Assembly: GCF_004363235.1 (NCBI RefSeq)
Contig: NZ_SNYW01000002.1
Span: forward strand, 1-64,000
DNA: 64,000 bases
Direction of reading: 5' to 3'
DNA from: Dongia mobilis
GTDB lineage: Bacteria > Pseudomonadota > Alphaproteobacteria > Dongiales > Dongiaceae
In this document: positions 1 through 8,569 of the stretch, in pieces
How the letters are laid out: the number at the start of each line of letters is the position of its first letter
Position numbering within the stretch: the stretch's first letter is position 1
Position numbers and translations under genes: made by a program
The notes under the pieces: generated by a model
The model's database searches: none
The model's input: only the letters and a program-made list of their open reading frames with translations
What the model was told of the DNA's origin: nothing

Positions 1-1089
1 GCGCGGGTGGCGCTGGTGATGGGCAATGGCGCCTATGACAGCAGCATCGGCCGGCTGAAGAACCCGGTCAACGATGCCGAGCTGATGGCCGACACCCTGC
101 GTGCGCTCGGCTTCAAGGTGCGCCTGGTGACCGATGCCGACCAGAAGGAGATGAAGAAGGCGGTGCGCGATTTCGGTGCCGATCTGATGGCCGCCGGCAG
201 CGACGCCATCGGCCTGTTCTATTACGCCGGCCATGGCGTGCAGGTCGACGGCGTCAACTATCTGCTGCCGGTCGGCGCCCAGATCGAGAAGGAGGGCGAT
301 GTCGAGATCGAGGCCGTCTCGGCACAGAGCATCCTGGCGCAGATGGAGCACGCCCCCAACAACATCGACCTCGTCTTCCTCGACGCCTGCCGCAACAACC
401 CGATGACGCGCAGCTTCCGCTCGGGTTCGCGCGGCCTTGCCCGCGTCGACGCGCCGCGCGGCTCCTTCGTCGGCTATTCGACCGCACCCGGCGATGTCTC
501 GGTCGACGGCAATGGCGACAACTCGCCCTATACCCTGGCGCTCGCCGCCGAGATGCGCCGCCCCGGCGCCTCGATCGAGGAGGTGCACCGCTCGGTCCGC
601 ATCCGCGTGCTCGCCGAAACCAACAACGCCCAGACCCCCTGGGATTCCTCCTCCCTCACCGCCAATGTCGTGCTGATGCCAGCCGCTTCCGCGCCAAGCG
701 CCACAGCCGCGCCGGCGCCAACCGCCGCCCCGCAACCCGCACAGCAGCCGGTCCAGCTCGCCGCCCTGACGGAGCCGGCGGCGCCGTCGCAGCGCGGCAC
801 CGCCCTTCCGGTCGCGGCCGAGCTCAAGGGGTCGATCGAGCGCTATCTGGCCAATTCCAGCGGCAACAACAGCAATTACCGCTTCCTCGCCATCAATCCC
901 GCCGGCGACCGCATCGGCGTCTCGACCGCCTGCAAGATGCGCAAGAGTGCCTATGGCGGCTGGGGCGTCAACATCTGCAGCACGGAAGCCGAGGCGCGCT
1001 GGATCGCCCTTGAGAATTGCGGAAAGGATTGCCGCCTGATTTATCGCGGCGAGGAGAAGATCGGCGAGTTCGAGATCGAATGGCGCTAG
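1..1089 (+). CDS. Caspase-family (peptidase C14, metacaspase-like) protein, 5' truncated by window edge
   Basis: The frame is open to base 1, so the true start and any signal peptide lie outside the window. The visible 360 residues begin at the first core strand of a caspase p20 fold. The catalytic dyad is visible as His in YYAGHG (residue 76 of the visible part) and Cys in DACRNNP (residue 128). A Pro/Ala-rich linker (about residues 225-270) joins the protease to a C-terminal module of about 80 residues with several Cys, resembling DUF4189-like modules. Bacterial proteins of this type are usually exported, and their substrates are mostly unknown. The stop codon shares the tetranucleotide CTAG with the stop of the convergent transporter. 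Family call is firm; substrate and role are not known. Confidence 0.85.
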   Translation, partial: ARVALVMGNGAYDSSIGRLKNPVNDAELMADTLRALGFKVRLVTDADQKEMKKAVRDFGADLMAAGSDAIGLFYYAGHGVQVDGVNYLLPVGAQIEKEGDVEIEAVSAQSILAQMEHAPNNIDLVFLDACRNNPMTRSFRSGSRGLARVDAPRGSFVGYSTAPGDVSVDGNGDNSPYTLALAAEMRRPGASIEEVHRSVRIRVLAETNNAQTPWDSSSLTANVVLMPAASAPSATAAPAPTAAPQPAQQPVQLAALTEPAAPSQRGTALPVAAELKGSIERYLANSSGNNSNYRFLAINPAGDRIGVSTACKMRKSAYGGWGVNICSTEAEARWIALENCGKDCRLIYRGEEKIGEFEIEWR

Positions 1090-2282
1090 CGCAGCTTGAG
1101 TGTGAGGGCCAACCCCGCCGCTGCGGCGCAGATGCCGGCGATGACGAGGGCGGCACCCGACCAGCCGAGCGCGCCCTGGAACAACAGGGCCATCACGATC
1201 GGCCCCAGGAACACGCCGCAATTGCGCCCGGTCATCAGCACGCCATAGGCCCTTGCCCCGACCGGCACGCCGCCGCGCGCCAGATGGTGGGGCAGATGGA
1301 AGAAACAGGCCGGCGCCACGCCGGCGCCGATGCCATAGGCGATCAGCAGAGCGACACCGAACAGGCCGTCTGCATGGGGTGCCGCGAGCCAGACAAAACC
1401 CTGCAGCAGCAGGGCTGCGACGAGCGCCTTCATCAGGCCGAGGCCGCGCGCCAGCGCCCAGCCGGTCAGCACGTTGAACAGCATCACCACGACGACCGGC
1501 AGCAGATAGGCAAGGATCGCCGCCCGTGCTGCAAGACCCAGTTCGCCGGTGAGATATTTGGTGAGCCAGGTCATGAAGGCGAAGAATTGCAGCGACCAGA
1601 GCAGGAAGATGCCACCGCCGATGACGAGGGCACGATCGGGCCTTGCCTGCCGCGCAAGGGCCGACGACGAGGCGGTTGCAGCCGGCAGAGGCAACGCTGT
1701 GATGGCGCGCGGCCCCAGGTTATCGCGCAACAGAAAGCCGGCAAGGCCGAGCACGGGAATGAGCGCGAGGTTGGTCAGCCAGAGTGCCTGCCAATCGGCG
1801 CCGGCAAGCGCCAGCAGGCCGGCCACCAGCTGGCCGATCGGGATCCAGGCGGCGATGAGCCCGGTGACGAGGCCAAGATCGCGCCGGGCTGCACCGCGAT
1901 TGGCAATGACCGGGCCGATGAGGGCGAAGATGGCGAAGGTCAGCCCCTCGGCGCCGCGGGCCGTCAGCATCGCCGTCGCCGAATAGGGGGCGATGAGGCC
2001 GAGCAGGATGCCAAGGGCGGCGAAGACGAGGCCGGCGCCAAGCGCCTGGATGAGGGCGCGGCGGTCGAGCAACCGCCCGAGCGGTGCCGAGGCCAGCAAT
2101 CCGACCAGGGCAAAGACCGACATGAAGCCCGCTGCCACTTCGGCATCGTGGGGAAATTCGGCGAGGAAGGCCGGCAGGACCGGCGGCAGCTTGAACTGGA
2201 GGAAGGCGCCGAAGGCGCTGATGGCGACGCCCAGGATGACCACCCGCCAGCGCGTCACTTCCTCCTCAGACGTCATCGCCAC
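1086..2282 (-). CDS. MFS transporter
   Basis: A 398-residue hydrophobic protein with about 12 predicted membrane segments. It has the typical MFS loop 2-3 basic motif (GRLLDRRALIQ, about residues 68-78) and a long hydrophilic loop between segments 6 and 7. It fits the single-polypeptide permease layout of the cyanate/nitroimidazole-type (CynX/NimT) or sugar-phosphate-type branches, but I cannot name the substrate. Its stop overlaps the stop of the caspase-like gene in a convergent CTAG. It is probably a single-gene unit; the promoter should lie in 2283-2400. Confidence 0.8.
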   Translation of the reverse strand: MAMTSEEEVTRWRVVILGVAISAFGAFLQFKLPPVLPAFLAEFPHDAEVAAGFMSVFALVGLLASAPLGRLLDRRALIQALGAGLVFAALGILLGLIAPYSATAMLTARGAEGLTFAIFALIGPVIANRGAARRDLGLVTGLIAAWIPIGQLVAGLLALAGADWQALWLTNLALIPVLGLAGFLLRDNLGPRAITALPLPAATASSSALARQARPDRALVIGGGIFLLWSLQFFAFMTWLTKYLTGELGLAARAAILAYLLPVVVVMLFNVLTGWALARGLGLMKALVAALLLQGFVWLAAPHADGLFGVALLIAYGIGAGVAPACFFHLPHHLARGGVPVGARAYGVLMTGRNCGVFLGPIVMALLFQGALGWSGAALVIAGICAAAAGLALTLKLR

Positions 2283-2306
2283 TGCCCCTCCTGCGGGACC
2301 CGCCAG

Positions 2307-2345
2307 TTCTCGGGTCGGGTTCTCGGGCCGGGTTCTCGGGCGAGG
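2307..2345. repeat. Three 13-bp tandem repeats
   Basis: Three near-identical copies of TTCTCGGGYCGGG lie end to end (2307-2319, 2320-2332, 2333-2345, the last diverged). They sit 25-63 bp upstream of the MFS start, in the 289-bp gap before the MBL-fold gene. The rest of the gap holds no supported gene. They could be replication slippage or protein-binding iterons. Confidence 0.75.
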
Positions 2346-2571
2346 TCAAGGAACCCGGCCGGCGGGTACACCGCGGCCCATCCCGGCTTCTACATATATG
2401 AGACACACGATCGGCACCACACTGGGCGTGCCAAGGAATGACAAAGGCTTAATCGCCTTCTTTGCATTCGCCCCAAAGAATGCCATCATCCGGCCCGGAC
2501 CTCGGATGGGGGGCCGGTAGACCAGGGATGGCGGTAGTTTTGGCGGGGACGCCGCAAAGGGAACGAGTGTT

Positions 2572-3447
2572 TTGTCGCAATCTGGTGTTTCTTCGACCGC
2601 GTCCAGCAAGAGTCAATCTTCTTCGGGTCCGCTCTCCGTCCGCTTCTGGGGCGTGCGCGGCTCGATCGCCTGTTCGGGCCCCGAATATGTCCGCTATGGC
2701 GGCAACACCTCCTGCCTCGAAGTGCGCGCCGGTCCCCATGTCCTGGTATTCGATGCCGGCACCGGCATTCGCGGCCTCGGCCGCAAGCTGGCCGAGAATG
2801 GCGGGGCGGAGATCGACCTTTTCTTCACCCATACCCATATCGACCATGTGGTCGGCCTGCCCTTCTTCCAGCCGCTCTACCAGCCGCAAAGCCGCATCCG
2901 CGTCTGGGCGGGGCATCTGAAGCCGCATCGCACGCTGAAGGAATCGCTGGCCGGGCTGATGAGCGAACCCTTCTTCCCGGTCCCGCTCGAGATCTTCAGC
3001 GCCAAGCCCGACTACCACGATTTCATCGCCGGCGAGACATTGGAGCCGCGCCCCGGCCTCAAGGTGCGCACCTGCCCGCTCAACCATCCCAACGAGGCGA
3101 CCGGCTATCGCATCGACTGGGGCGGCAAGTCGATCTGCTATGTGACCGATTGCGAACACACGCCGGGGAAGCTGGACGGCGCCATCCTGGATCTCATCCG
3201 CGGCGCCGATCTGTTCATCTATGACTGCACCTATACGGAAGAGGAATTCCCGCGCTTCGCCGGCTGGGGTCACTCCACCTGGCAGGAGGGCGCGCGCCTT
3301 GCCGATGCCGCTGGTGCCCGGCAGCTGGTGATCTTCCACCATGATCCCGCGCATGACGACGAAATCATGGACGGCATCGCCGCCGCAGCCCAGGCGCAGC
3401 GTCCGGGCACCGTGGTGGCGCGCGAAGGCCTGGTGCTGACACCGTAA
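2572..3447 (+). CDS. MBL-fold metallo-hydrolase
   Basis: A 291-residue metallo-beta-lactamase-fold protein. The zinc motif HxHxDH is seen as THTHIDHVVG (about residues 86-95), with further metal ligands expected at the conserved H of CPLNHPNE and the D of YVTDCEHT. The N-terminal FWGVRGSI and GGNTSCLEV strings are typical of the group related to PhnP and 3',5'-cyclic-nucleotide phosphodiesterases. The substrate is therefore probably a phosphodiester, but this is inference. The start is a TTG preceded by AAAGGGA with about 9 nt spacing; no better ATG is in frame. The next gene begins 5 nt downstream, so the two are probably co-transcribed. Confidence 0.82.
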   Translation: MSQSGVSSTASSKSQSSSGPLSVRFWGVRGSIACSGPEYVRYGGNTSCLEVRAGPHVLVFDAGTGIRGLGRKLAENGGAEIDLFFTHTHIDHVVGLPFFQPLYQPQSRIRVWAGHLKPHRTLKESLAGLMSEPFFPVPLEIFSAKPDYHDFIAGETLEPRPGLKVRTCPLNHPNEATGYRIDWGGKSICYVTDCEHTPGKLDGAILDLIRGADLFIYDCTYTEEEFPRFAGWGHSTWQEGARLADAAGARQLVIFHHDPAHDDEIMDGIAAAAQAQRPGTVVAREGLVLTP

Positions 3448-3452
3448 CGCCG

Positions 3453-3977
3453 ATGCGCGACCTGGTTGTCAGGGCCGATGCGCCCGGGGCCACCACCGGC
3501 TGGGCCGAACTGGATGGCCGGCGCTTTCGCTGTGCGCTGGGGCACAGCGGCATCCGCGCCGACAAAACCGAGGGCGATGGTGCCACGCCGGTCGGCCGCT
3601 TTCCCTTGCGTTGCGTCTTCTATCGCGGCGAATTGCCGGCCACGCGCCTGCCGGCGACAGCAATCCGGCGCGATGACGGCTGGTGCGACGCCCCCGGCGA
3701 CATCGCCTATAACCGGCTGGTGCGCCTGCCCTATCCGGCAAGTTCGGAGGAGATGTGGCGCGCCGACCATCTCTATGACCGGGTGCTGGTGATCGGCCAC
3801 AATGACGATCCGGTGGTGCCGGGCCAGGGCAGCGCGGTCTTCGTGCATCTTGCCCATGACGATTGGCGCCCGACGCAAGGCTGCGTCGCCTTTGCCCGCG
3901 CCGATCTGGAGGAGATCCTCGACCGGTTGTCGCCGGAAGACCACGTCACCATCCTGGTGCCCGAGGACCGCGGGTAG
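3453..3977 (+). CDS. L,D-transpeptidase (YkuD) family protein
   Basis: A 174-residue protein carrying the L,D-transpeptidase catalytic signature: His in HNDDP/VFVHLAH and the nucleophile Cys in TQGCVAF (about residues 141-147). The family makes 3-3 cross-links in peptidoglycan or attaches proteins to it. No signal peptide is visible at the N-terminus, as in the short YkuD-only group of alphaproteobacteria, so export is not explained by the sequence. It lies 5 nt after the MBL-fold hydrolase gene in the same direction and converges on htpX with 13 nt between stops. Confidence 0.85.
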   Translation: MRDLVVRADAPGATTGWAELDGRRFRCALGHSGIRADKTEGDGATPVGRFPLRCVFYRGELPATRLPATAIRRDDGWCDAPGDIAYNRLVRLPYPASSEEMWRADHLYDRVLVIGHNDDPVVPGQGSAVFVHLAHDDWRPTQGCVAFARADLEEILDRLSPEDHVTILVPEDRG

Positions 3978-3990
3978 AGGCCGACGGGCC

Positions 3991-4971
3991 TCAGCCCCAG
4001 GGACCGCGCGTGCCGCGGTCGACGGTCGGGCGGCGGCCGCTCTGCGGGATCGAGGAGGCGCGGCTCGGCCGGCCCGAAGGCGGCGCCGGGCGCCGCTGCA
4101 GCGAGCCGCCTTCGGCTGCTGCAAATCCGCCGCCGGCTTCCATCGCCAGCAGGCGGTCGATGCGGTTCTGCACGTTGGGATGCGTGGTAAAGAGGCCGTC
4201 GCTGGCCCGCGCATGCAGCGGATTGATGATGAAGAGATGGGCCGAGGCGGGATTGGCTTCCGCCACCTGGTTGTCGATGACGGCGGCACCCCGGCTGATC
4301 TTGGCAAGGGCGGAAGCGAGCGCCCGCGGCTGGCCGCAGATCGCGGCGCCGATGCGATCGGCCTCGTATTCGCGGCTGCGGCTGATCGCCATCTGCACCA
4401 GCATGGCGGCAAGCGGGGCCAGCAGCATGACGGCCAGGCTGGCAATGGGGCCCAACGGATTGCTGCGGTCGTCGCGGCCGCCGGCGAGACCCGTGAACAT
4501 CAGCATATTCGCGAGCATGCCGATGGCGCCGGCAAGGACCGCGGTCATGGTCATGATGAGGGAATCGCGGTTCCTGACATGGGCGAGTTCATGGGCCATC
4601 ACGCCGGCCACCTCGTCGCGATTGAGGATGCGCAGCAGGCCGGTGGTGGCGGCGACGGCGGCGTTCTCCGGATTGCGGCCGGTGGCAAAGGCGTTGGGCT
4701 GCTCCTGGTCGATGATATAGACCTTCGGCATGGGCATGCCGGCGCGCTCTGCAAGGGCGGCGACGATCCGCTCCAGCTCATGCCCGTCTGCCGGGCGCGC
4801 GCCATACATCCGCAGGACGATCTTGTCGGCGTTCCAATAGGCGAAGAGGTTCATCGCCAGCGCGATGCCAAAGGCGATGACAATGCCGCCCTGGCCGCCG
4901 ACGACATAGCCGACAGCCAGAAAGAGGCCGGTCAATGCGGCCAGCAGCAAGGCGGTACGGGCGTAACCCAT
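3991..4971 (-). CDS. htpX: Zinc metalloprotease HtpX
   Basis: A 326-residue M48 protease of the inner membrane, active in quality control of membrane proteins. Two hydrophobic segments near the N-terminus (residues 4-25 and 29-45) precede the zinc motif HELAH, followed by two more membrane segments and the third-ligand region [12 protein letters not shown] 4971 is chosen because it opens directly into the first conserved membrane segment; the open frame extends further upstream but only into low-complexity sequence antisense to the next gene. The Pro/Arg/Ser-rich tail of about 45 residues after the conserved [10 protein letters not shown] string is an extension beyond the E. coli length. Confidence 0.93.
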   Translation of the reverse strand: MGYARTALLLAALTGLFLAVGYVVGGQGGIVIAFGIALAMNLFAYWNADKIVLRMYGARPADGHELERIVAALAERAGMPMPKVYIIDQEQPNAFATGRNPENAAVAATTGLLRILNRDEVAGVMAHELAHVRNRDSLIMTMTAVLAGAIGMLANMLMFTGLAGGRDDRSNPLGPIASLAVMLLAPLAAMLVQMAISRSREYEADRIGAAICGQPRALASALAKISRGAAVIDNQVAEANPASAHLFIINPLHARASDGLFTTHPNVQNRIDRLLAMEAGGGFAAAEGGSLQRRPAPPSGRPSRASSIPQSGRRPTVDRGTRGPWG

Positions 4972-5093
4972 GGATCGGCAAACCTCCGCAAGGCAACAAA
5001 AGTCTGTGACGCAGCCATAGATTGCCCCTGGACCGGCCCGAATCAAGATGCGCCGGGCCTTGACCGGGTGGCGAGGGGGCCTATCCTGGCCGC

Positions 5094-5333
5094 ATGACGG
5101 ATGAACCTGGAAATCCCGCACAGACGCCGCCCGAATCGACGCCGCCCGAATCGACGCTGGCCGAATCGACGCCGGCCGAGTTGCCAGCCAAACTCCCCGC
5201 CGACCCGGGTGCTGCTGCTGCCGCGGCGGCAAGGAAGCAGAATCCGCGCGAACCTGAATTCGGCGGACCGAGCGGCCCGGAACCGACGCGCTACGGCGAT
5301 TGGGAGCGCAACGGCCGCGTCAGCGATTTCTGA
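5094..5333 (+). CDS. Succinate dehydrogenase assembly factor 4 family (DUF1674) protein
   Basis: A 79-residue protein whose last 25 residues hold the family core: [20 protein letters not shown] ending in VSDF. Members of this family (SDHAF4/Sdh8) bind flavinylated SdhA and help assemble succinate dehydrogenase. The N-terminal half is a low-complexity Pro/Glu/Ser/Thr stretch built from a 15-bp tandem repeat and is probably disordered. It is divergent from htpX with about 120 bp between starts. No sdh genes are in the window. The assignment rests on the C-terminal motif. Confidence 0.87.
   Translation: MTDEPGNPAQTPPESTPPESTLAESTPAELPAKLPADPGAAAAAAARKQNPREPEFGGPSGPEPTRYGDWERNGRVSDF
5124..5183 (+). 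repeat. Four 15-bp in-frame tandem repeats inside the DUF1674 gene
   Basis: Units start at 5124, 5139, 5154 and 5169. The first two are identical (ACGCCGCCCGAATCG), the third differs at two positions and the fourth is more diverged. Each encodes a five-residue T-P-P-E-S-like unit, so copy number can change without frameshift. Confidence 0.85.
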
Positions 5334-5436
5334 GGCGGCCCCCCCCTGCGGCTTTGGTGCCACAGGCCGGCGCCGGCAGGGGCGAGCCACGCGATTGTGA
5401 GTGGCAGCGGGTTGGCGGGGGACCTAGGTTGGGGCC

Positions 5437-6354
5437 ATGTCGAAAGCGTTCTTCCGTGCGGCGGCCCTGATCGCCTTCCTGGCCGGTTTTGGCGCCATGG
5501 CCCAACCGGACGCCGCCCAGGCCCAGAGCCCGGACAGCCTGGTCCAGCCCTTTTCCGGGCCGCAATTGTCGCCGGGCCAATCGCTACCCAACCAGCCGGG
5601 CCAGCCCCCGGCCCTGCCCGACGGGATTGCGCCCGATCCGGCCCATCTGGTGCCGCCGGCCCCGGCTGCGATCCTGCGGCCGCTCACGCTCGCCCGGCCG
5701 GTCGTCGTGGAGTTGTTCACCGCCGAGGGCTGCGCCACCTGCCCGACGGCGGACCAGAACCTGGCGGCTCTGGCCCAGCGGCGCGATCTCCTCGCCCTCT
5801 CCTATCACGTCGATTACTGGGACTATACCGGTTGGCGCGACCGGTTCGCCCGTCCCGACCATGCCGTGCGGCACCGGGCCTATACCCAGGCCATGGGCGA
5901 CAACATGGTCTATACGCCGCAGATCCTGGTGGCCGGCGCACTGCCGGTGCTGGGTTCGGATCGGGTGGCGATCGAAACCGCGCTGCGCGAGGCGCGCAAT
6001 CGCAAGGTGATGGCCGAGCCCGTCCTGACGAAGGACGGCGCCGGCGATATCGCGCTGCATTTGCCGGCGATGCCGCTGAAGGTGCCGGCCACCTTGTGGC
6101 TGGTCACCTTCTCGCATCGGGTCGAAAGCGACGTCACCGCCGGCGAGAACGAGGGACGGCGCCTGGTCAGCATCAATACCGTGCGCAGCATCCGCAAGCT
6201 GGGGCAATGGCACGGGCAGCGCCTGGTGCAATCGATCCGCCTGACCGACCAGGAACGCGCGGCCGCCCCGGATGGCTGCGCCATCATCGCCAACGAGGTC
6301 GAGTTCGGCCCGGTCGTCGCGGCCGGTGCCTGGCACGTCGCCGATCTGCAGTGA
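5437..6354 (+). CDS. DUF1223 thioredoxin-like secreted protein
   Basis: A 305-residue protein with a Sec signal peptide (residues 1-30, AQAQ before the probable cleavage). A proline-rich linker follows (to about residue 80), then the DUF1223 core VVELFTAEGCATCPTAD with a CxxC pair (CATC), placed as in thioredoxin-fold proteins. The conserved SYHVDYWDYTGWRD string follows. The family has no established reaction; a periplasmic redox role is an inference from the CxxC. The ATG follows a weak ribosome-binding region. The protein stands alone, convergent with olsA. Confidence 0.85.
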   Translation: MSKAFFRAAALIAFLAGFGAMAQPDAAQAQSPDSLVQPFSGPQLSPGQSLPNQPGQPPALPDGIAPDPAHLVPPAPAAILRPLTLARPVVVELFTAEGCATCPTADQNLAALAQRRDLLALSYHVDYWDYTGWRDRFARPDHAVRHRAYTQAMGDNMVYTPQILVAGALPVLGSDRVAIETALREARNRKVMAEPVLTKDGAGDIALHLPAMPLKVPATLWLVTFSHRVESDVTAGENEGRRLVSINTVRSIRKLGQWHGQRLVQSIRLTDQERAAAPDGCAIIANEVEFGPVVAAGAWHVADLQ

Positions 6355-6392
6355 TGGCGGGCCGGCCAACGCGATAGAATGAAAACTGCGGC

Positions 6393-7220
6393 CTAGCCGT
6401 CGGATCGCCCGGCCAGTGCCGCCGAGACTCCGCCCGACACCTTGTCGTAGCAATGCTGCGCCAGCGCCTTGCGCGAGCCGAAATCGGCGATCGTCACCAC
6501 CGGATGGAACTCGACCACCACGCGCACGCGCGGCAGGCGCACGAAGTTCCACAGATGTCCGCCCAGGGTCATGTCGCCATACCAGGCGAGATAGGGCCGG
6601 TGGCGATGACCCATCGGCAGTGCGCCAAGCCCCACATAGGCGACCGAAACCGGCTGCACGGTCAGCGGCTGGCCAGCCACCTCGCGCTCGGCCACGCTGA
6701 AAAGGGCCGAGCGGAACGGCAGCACGCGATTGCCGTCATTCGAGGTTCCTTCAGGAAACAGGATCAGGTCGTCGCCGAGTTCGAGCTGCCGCTGCAGGCT
6801 GTCGCGCTGGCGGTGCGTGGTGTGGCGGCGGCGGTCGACAAAGACGGTGCGCTGCATCTTCGATAGCCAGCCGAACATCGGCCAGCCCGCCACCTCGCTT
6901 TTCGCCACGAAGGCGCCGGTGATGAGCGAGCCCAGGATCGGGATGTCGAGATAGGAGCCGTGATTGGCAACGAACAGGGTCGGATGTCGCGGCGACGGCA
7001 TGCCGCGCATCTCGACGTCGATGCCGAGAATGCGGCAGGTGAGGCGATGATAGAGGCGCGGCAGCAGGAAGGAAGCGCGGCGGTGAAGCGGCAGCAGGCC
7101 AAGCTGCAGTGGCGAGAGGCTGAGGGTCATGCCGCCATAGGCGAGCAGCCTTGTCGCACCCCGGAGGCTCGACCCGGGATCGAGCTCGAAGCGGCGCGAG
7201 AGATGACGATTCCTCGCCAT
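6393..7220 (-). CDS. olsA: 1-acyl-sn-glycerol-3-phosphate acyltransferase, OlsA-type (lyso-ornithine lipid acyltransferase)
   Basis: A 275-residue PlsC-family acyltransferase. The catalytic motif appears as NHGSYLD (Nx4D-type HxxxxD: His and Asp about residues 91-96) and the substrate motif as FPEGTS. Membrane anchoring is likely through the hydrophobic N-terminal segment. It lies 11 nt downstream of olsB on the same strand. In characterised systems OlsB makes lyso-ornithine lipid and OlsA adds the second acyl chain, so the pairing supports the ornithine-lipid role over a general plsC. A housekeeping plsC role cannot be excluded by sequence alone. Confidence 0.82.
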   Translation of the reverse strand: MARNRHLSRRFELDPGSSLRGATRLLAYGGMTLSLSPLQLGLLPLHRRASFLLPRLYHRLTCRILGIDVEMRGMPSPRHPTLFVANHGSYLDIPILGSLITGAFVAKSEVAGWPMFGWLSKMQRTVFVDRRRHTTHRQRDSLQRQLELGDDLILFPEGTSNDGNRVLPFRSALFSVAEREVAGQPLTVQPVSVAYVGLGALPMGHRHRPYLAWYGDMTLGGHLWNFVRLPRVRVVVEFHPVVTIADFGSRKALAQHCYDKVSGGVSAALAGRSDG

Positions 7221-7231
7221 GGCGACCGCGA

Positions 7232-8050
7232 TCAGCCGTCGCCGCCGTAATCGGCGCGGGTATAGTGCTTCATGTACTTGTCGGTGACCTTTTCGGTCAC
7301 CACGACGATGGAGACATCGACCGTGCCGAATTCATGATCGATCACGGCCCCGTCGCCGACATAACCCGACAGGCGCAGATAGCCCTTGATGAGCGGCGGC
7401 AACGAGGCCAGCGCGCGCCTCTCGTCGATCTCGCCCAGGGGCATCATGTCCATATCGACATAGCGGTCGGGCACGGCGCGCGGACGGAACTCGGCCGGCG
7501 CCAGATGCCGGTGATGCAGATAGGAAAGGGCCATGCGGTGTGCCCGCGGATCGGTGCCGGGAAAGCTGGCGCAGCCGAACATGACCTCGACCTTGTGGAA
7601 GAGGATGTAGTCGGTGATGCCCTTCCACAGCAACTGCATCGCCATCTTGTTGCGATAGGCGGGATCGACGCAGGAGCGGCCCAGTTCCAGGATCTCGCCC
7701 GGCCGGCTCACCAGCGGCGCGATATCGTATTCGGCGATGGAGTAGAAGCGTCCGGCGCGCCTGGCCGCCTCGCGCCGCAGTAGCCGGTAGGTGGCGACGA
7801 TGCCCCTGACACCGGGACCGCGCGCGCGGTCCACCACGATCAGATGGTCGCAATAGGAATCGAACTGGTCGAAATCGCGGTGCAGGCGCCGCATTTCGGC
7901 GCTGGGGCGGGCACCGACCTCGTCGTAGAAGACGCGATAGCGCAATTCCTGCGCCGCCACGATCTCTGCCTCGGTCTCGGCGAGGCGCGCTTCCAGATCA
8001 CCGACGACGACATCGACCGGGCGCTCGCGACGGGCCGCCGCCACGATCAT
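7232..8050 (-). CDS. olsB: L-ornithine N-alpha-acyltransferase (GNAT fold)
   Basis: A 272-residue protein of the OlsB/acyl-homoserine-lactone-synthase-like GNAT group. Visible marks are QELRYRVFYDEVG (about residues 37-49), DHLIVVD, and the acyl-binding strand LELGRSCVDPAYRNK, followed by MFGCASFPG. OlsB transfers a 3-hydroxyacyl group from ACP to the alpha-amino group of ornithine, the first step to phosphorus-free ornithine lipids. It is followed at 11 nt by olsA and preceded at 30 nt by fur/mur, so the three may share a transcript. Annotation pipelines may call it only a GNAT or hemolysin-like protein. Confidence 0.87.
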   Translation of the reverse strand: MIVAAARRERPVDVVVGDLEARLAETEAEIVAAQELRYRVFYDEVGARPSAEMRRLHRDFDQFDSYCDHLIVVDRARGPGVRGIVATYRLLRREAARRAGRFYSIAEYDIAPLVSRPGEILELGRSCVDPAYRNKMAMQLLWKGITDYILFHKVEVMFGCASFPGTDPRAHRMALSYLHHRHLAPAEFRPRAVPDRYVDMDMMPLGEIDERRALASLPPLIKGYLRLSGYVGDGAVIDHEFGTVDVSIVVVTEKVTDKYMKHYTRADYGGDG

Positions 8051-8080
8051 TATCTGCCGCCCCTCATCACGCGCCTCCCA

Positions 8081-8569
8081 TTACGCGCCACCGCCGACGA
8101 TGCGCGGCTTGCCCTTCGGAATCTCGCTCTCGCCACTGCCGTTCTTGTCGATCGGCACGGCATAGAGTTCGAGCCGGTGACCGACCAGCTTGTAGCCGAG
8201 CTCGGCCGCGACGCGATGCTGCAGCTGCTCGATTTCGTTATTAGTGAATTCGATGACACGGCCGGACTGGATGTCGATCAAATGATCATGGTGGTCGTCG
8301 CGCGCCTCCTCGTAGCGGGCGCGGCCATCGCCGAAATCATGTCGCTCCAGGATGCTCGCTTCCTCGAACAGGCGCACGGTGCGATAGACCGTGGCCAGCG
8401 AGATGCCGGGGTCGATCTCGGCGGCGCGCTTGTGCAGCAATTCGACATCGGGATGGTCCTGGGCTTCGGACAGGACCCGGGCGATGATCCGACGCTGGTC
8501 GGTCATTTTCAGCCCTTTCTCGACGCAAAGAGTTTCAAGACGCGATGGCACGCTTTTCTCGCTGGTCAT
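8081..8569 (-). CDS. Fur-family transcriptional regulator (alphaproteobacterial Fur/Mur type)
   Basis: A 162-residue protein with an N-terminal winged helix (MTDQRRIIARVL; ATVYRTVRLFEE recognition region) and the C-terminal metal site HHDHLID. The CxxC pairs of enteric Fur are absent: the position usually CxxCG reads IDIQSG. That pattern is typical of alphaproteobacterial Fur/Mur, which sense manganese or iron. ATG 8569 is preferred to an upstream in-frame start because it opens the conserved region. A nine-base dyad AGACCGTCT lies 40 bp upstream and might be part of the control region. Confidence 0.88.
   Translation of the reverse strand: MTSEKSVPSRLETLCVEKGLKMTDQRRIIARVLSEAQDHPDVELLHKRAAEIDPGISLATVYRTVRLFEEASILERHDFGDGRARYEEARDDHHDHLIDIQSGRVIEFTNNEIEQLQHRVAAELGYKLVGHRLELYAVPIDKNGSGESEIPKGKPRIVGGGA

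Noticed and set aside
1017-2441. 474-codon plus-strand frame overlapping the MFS gene
   Set aside because: Low-complexity Arg/Gln/Gly product; the MFS protein on the other strand is convincing.
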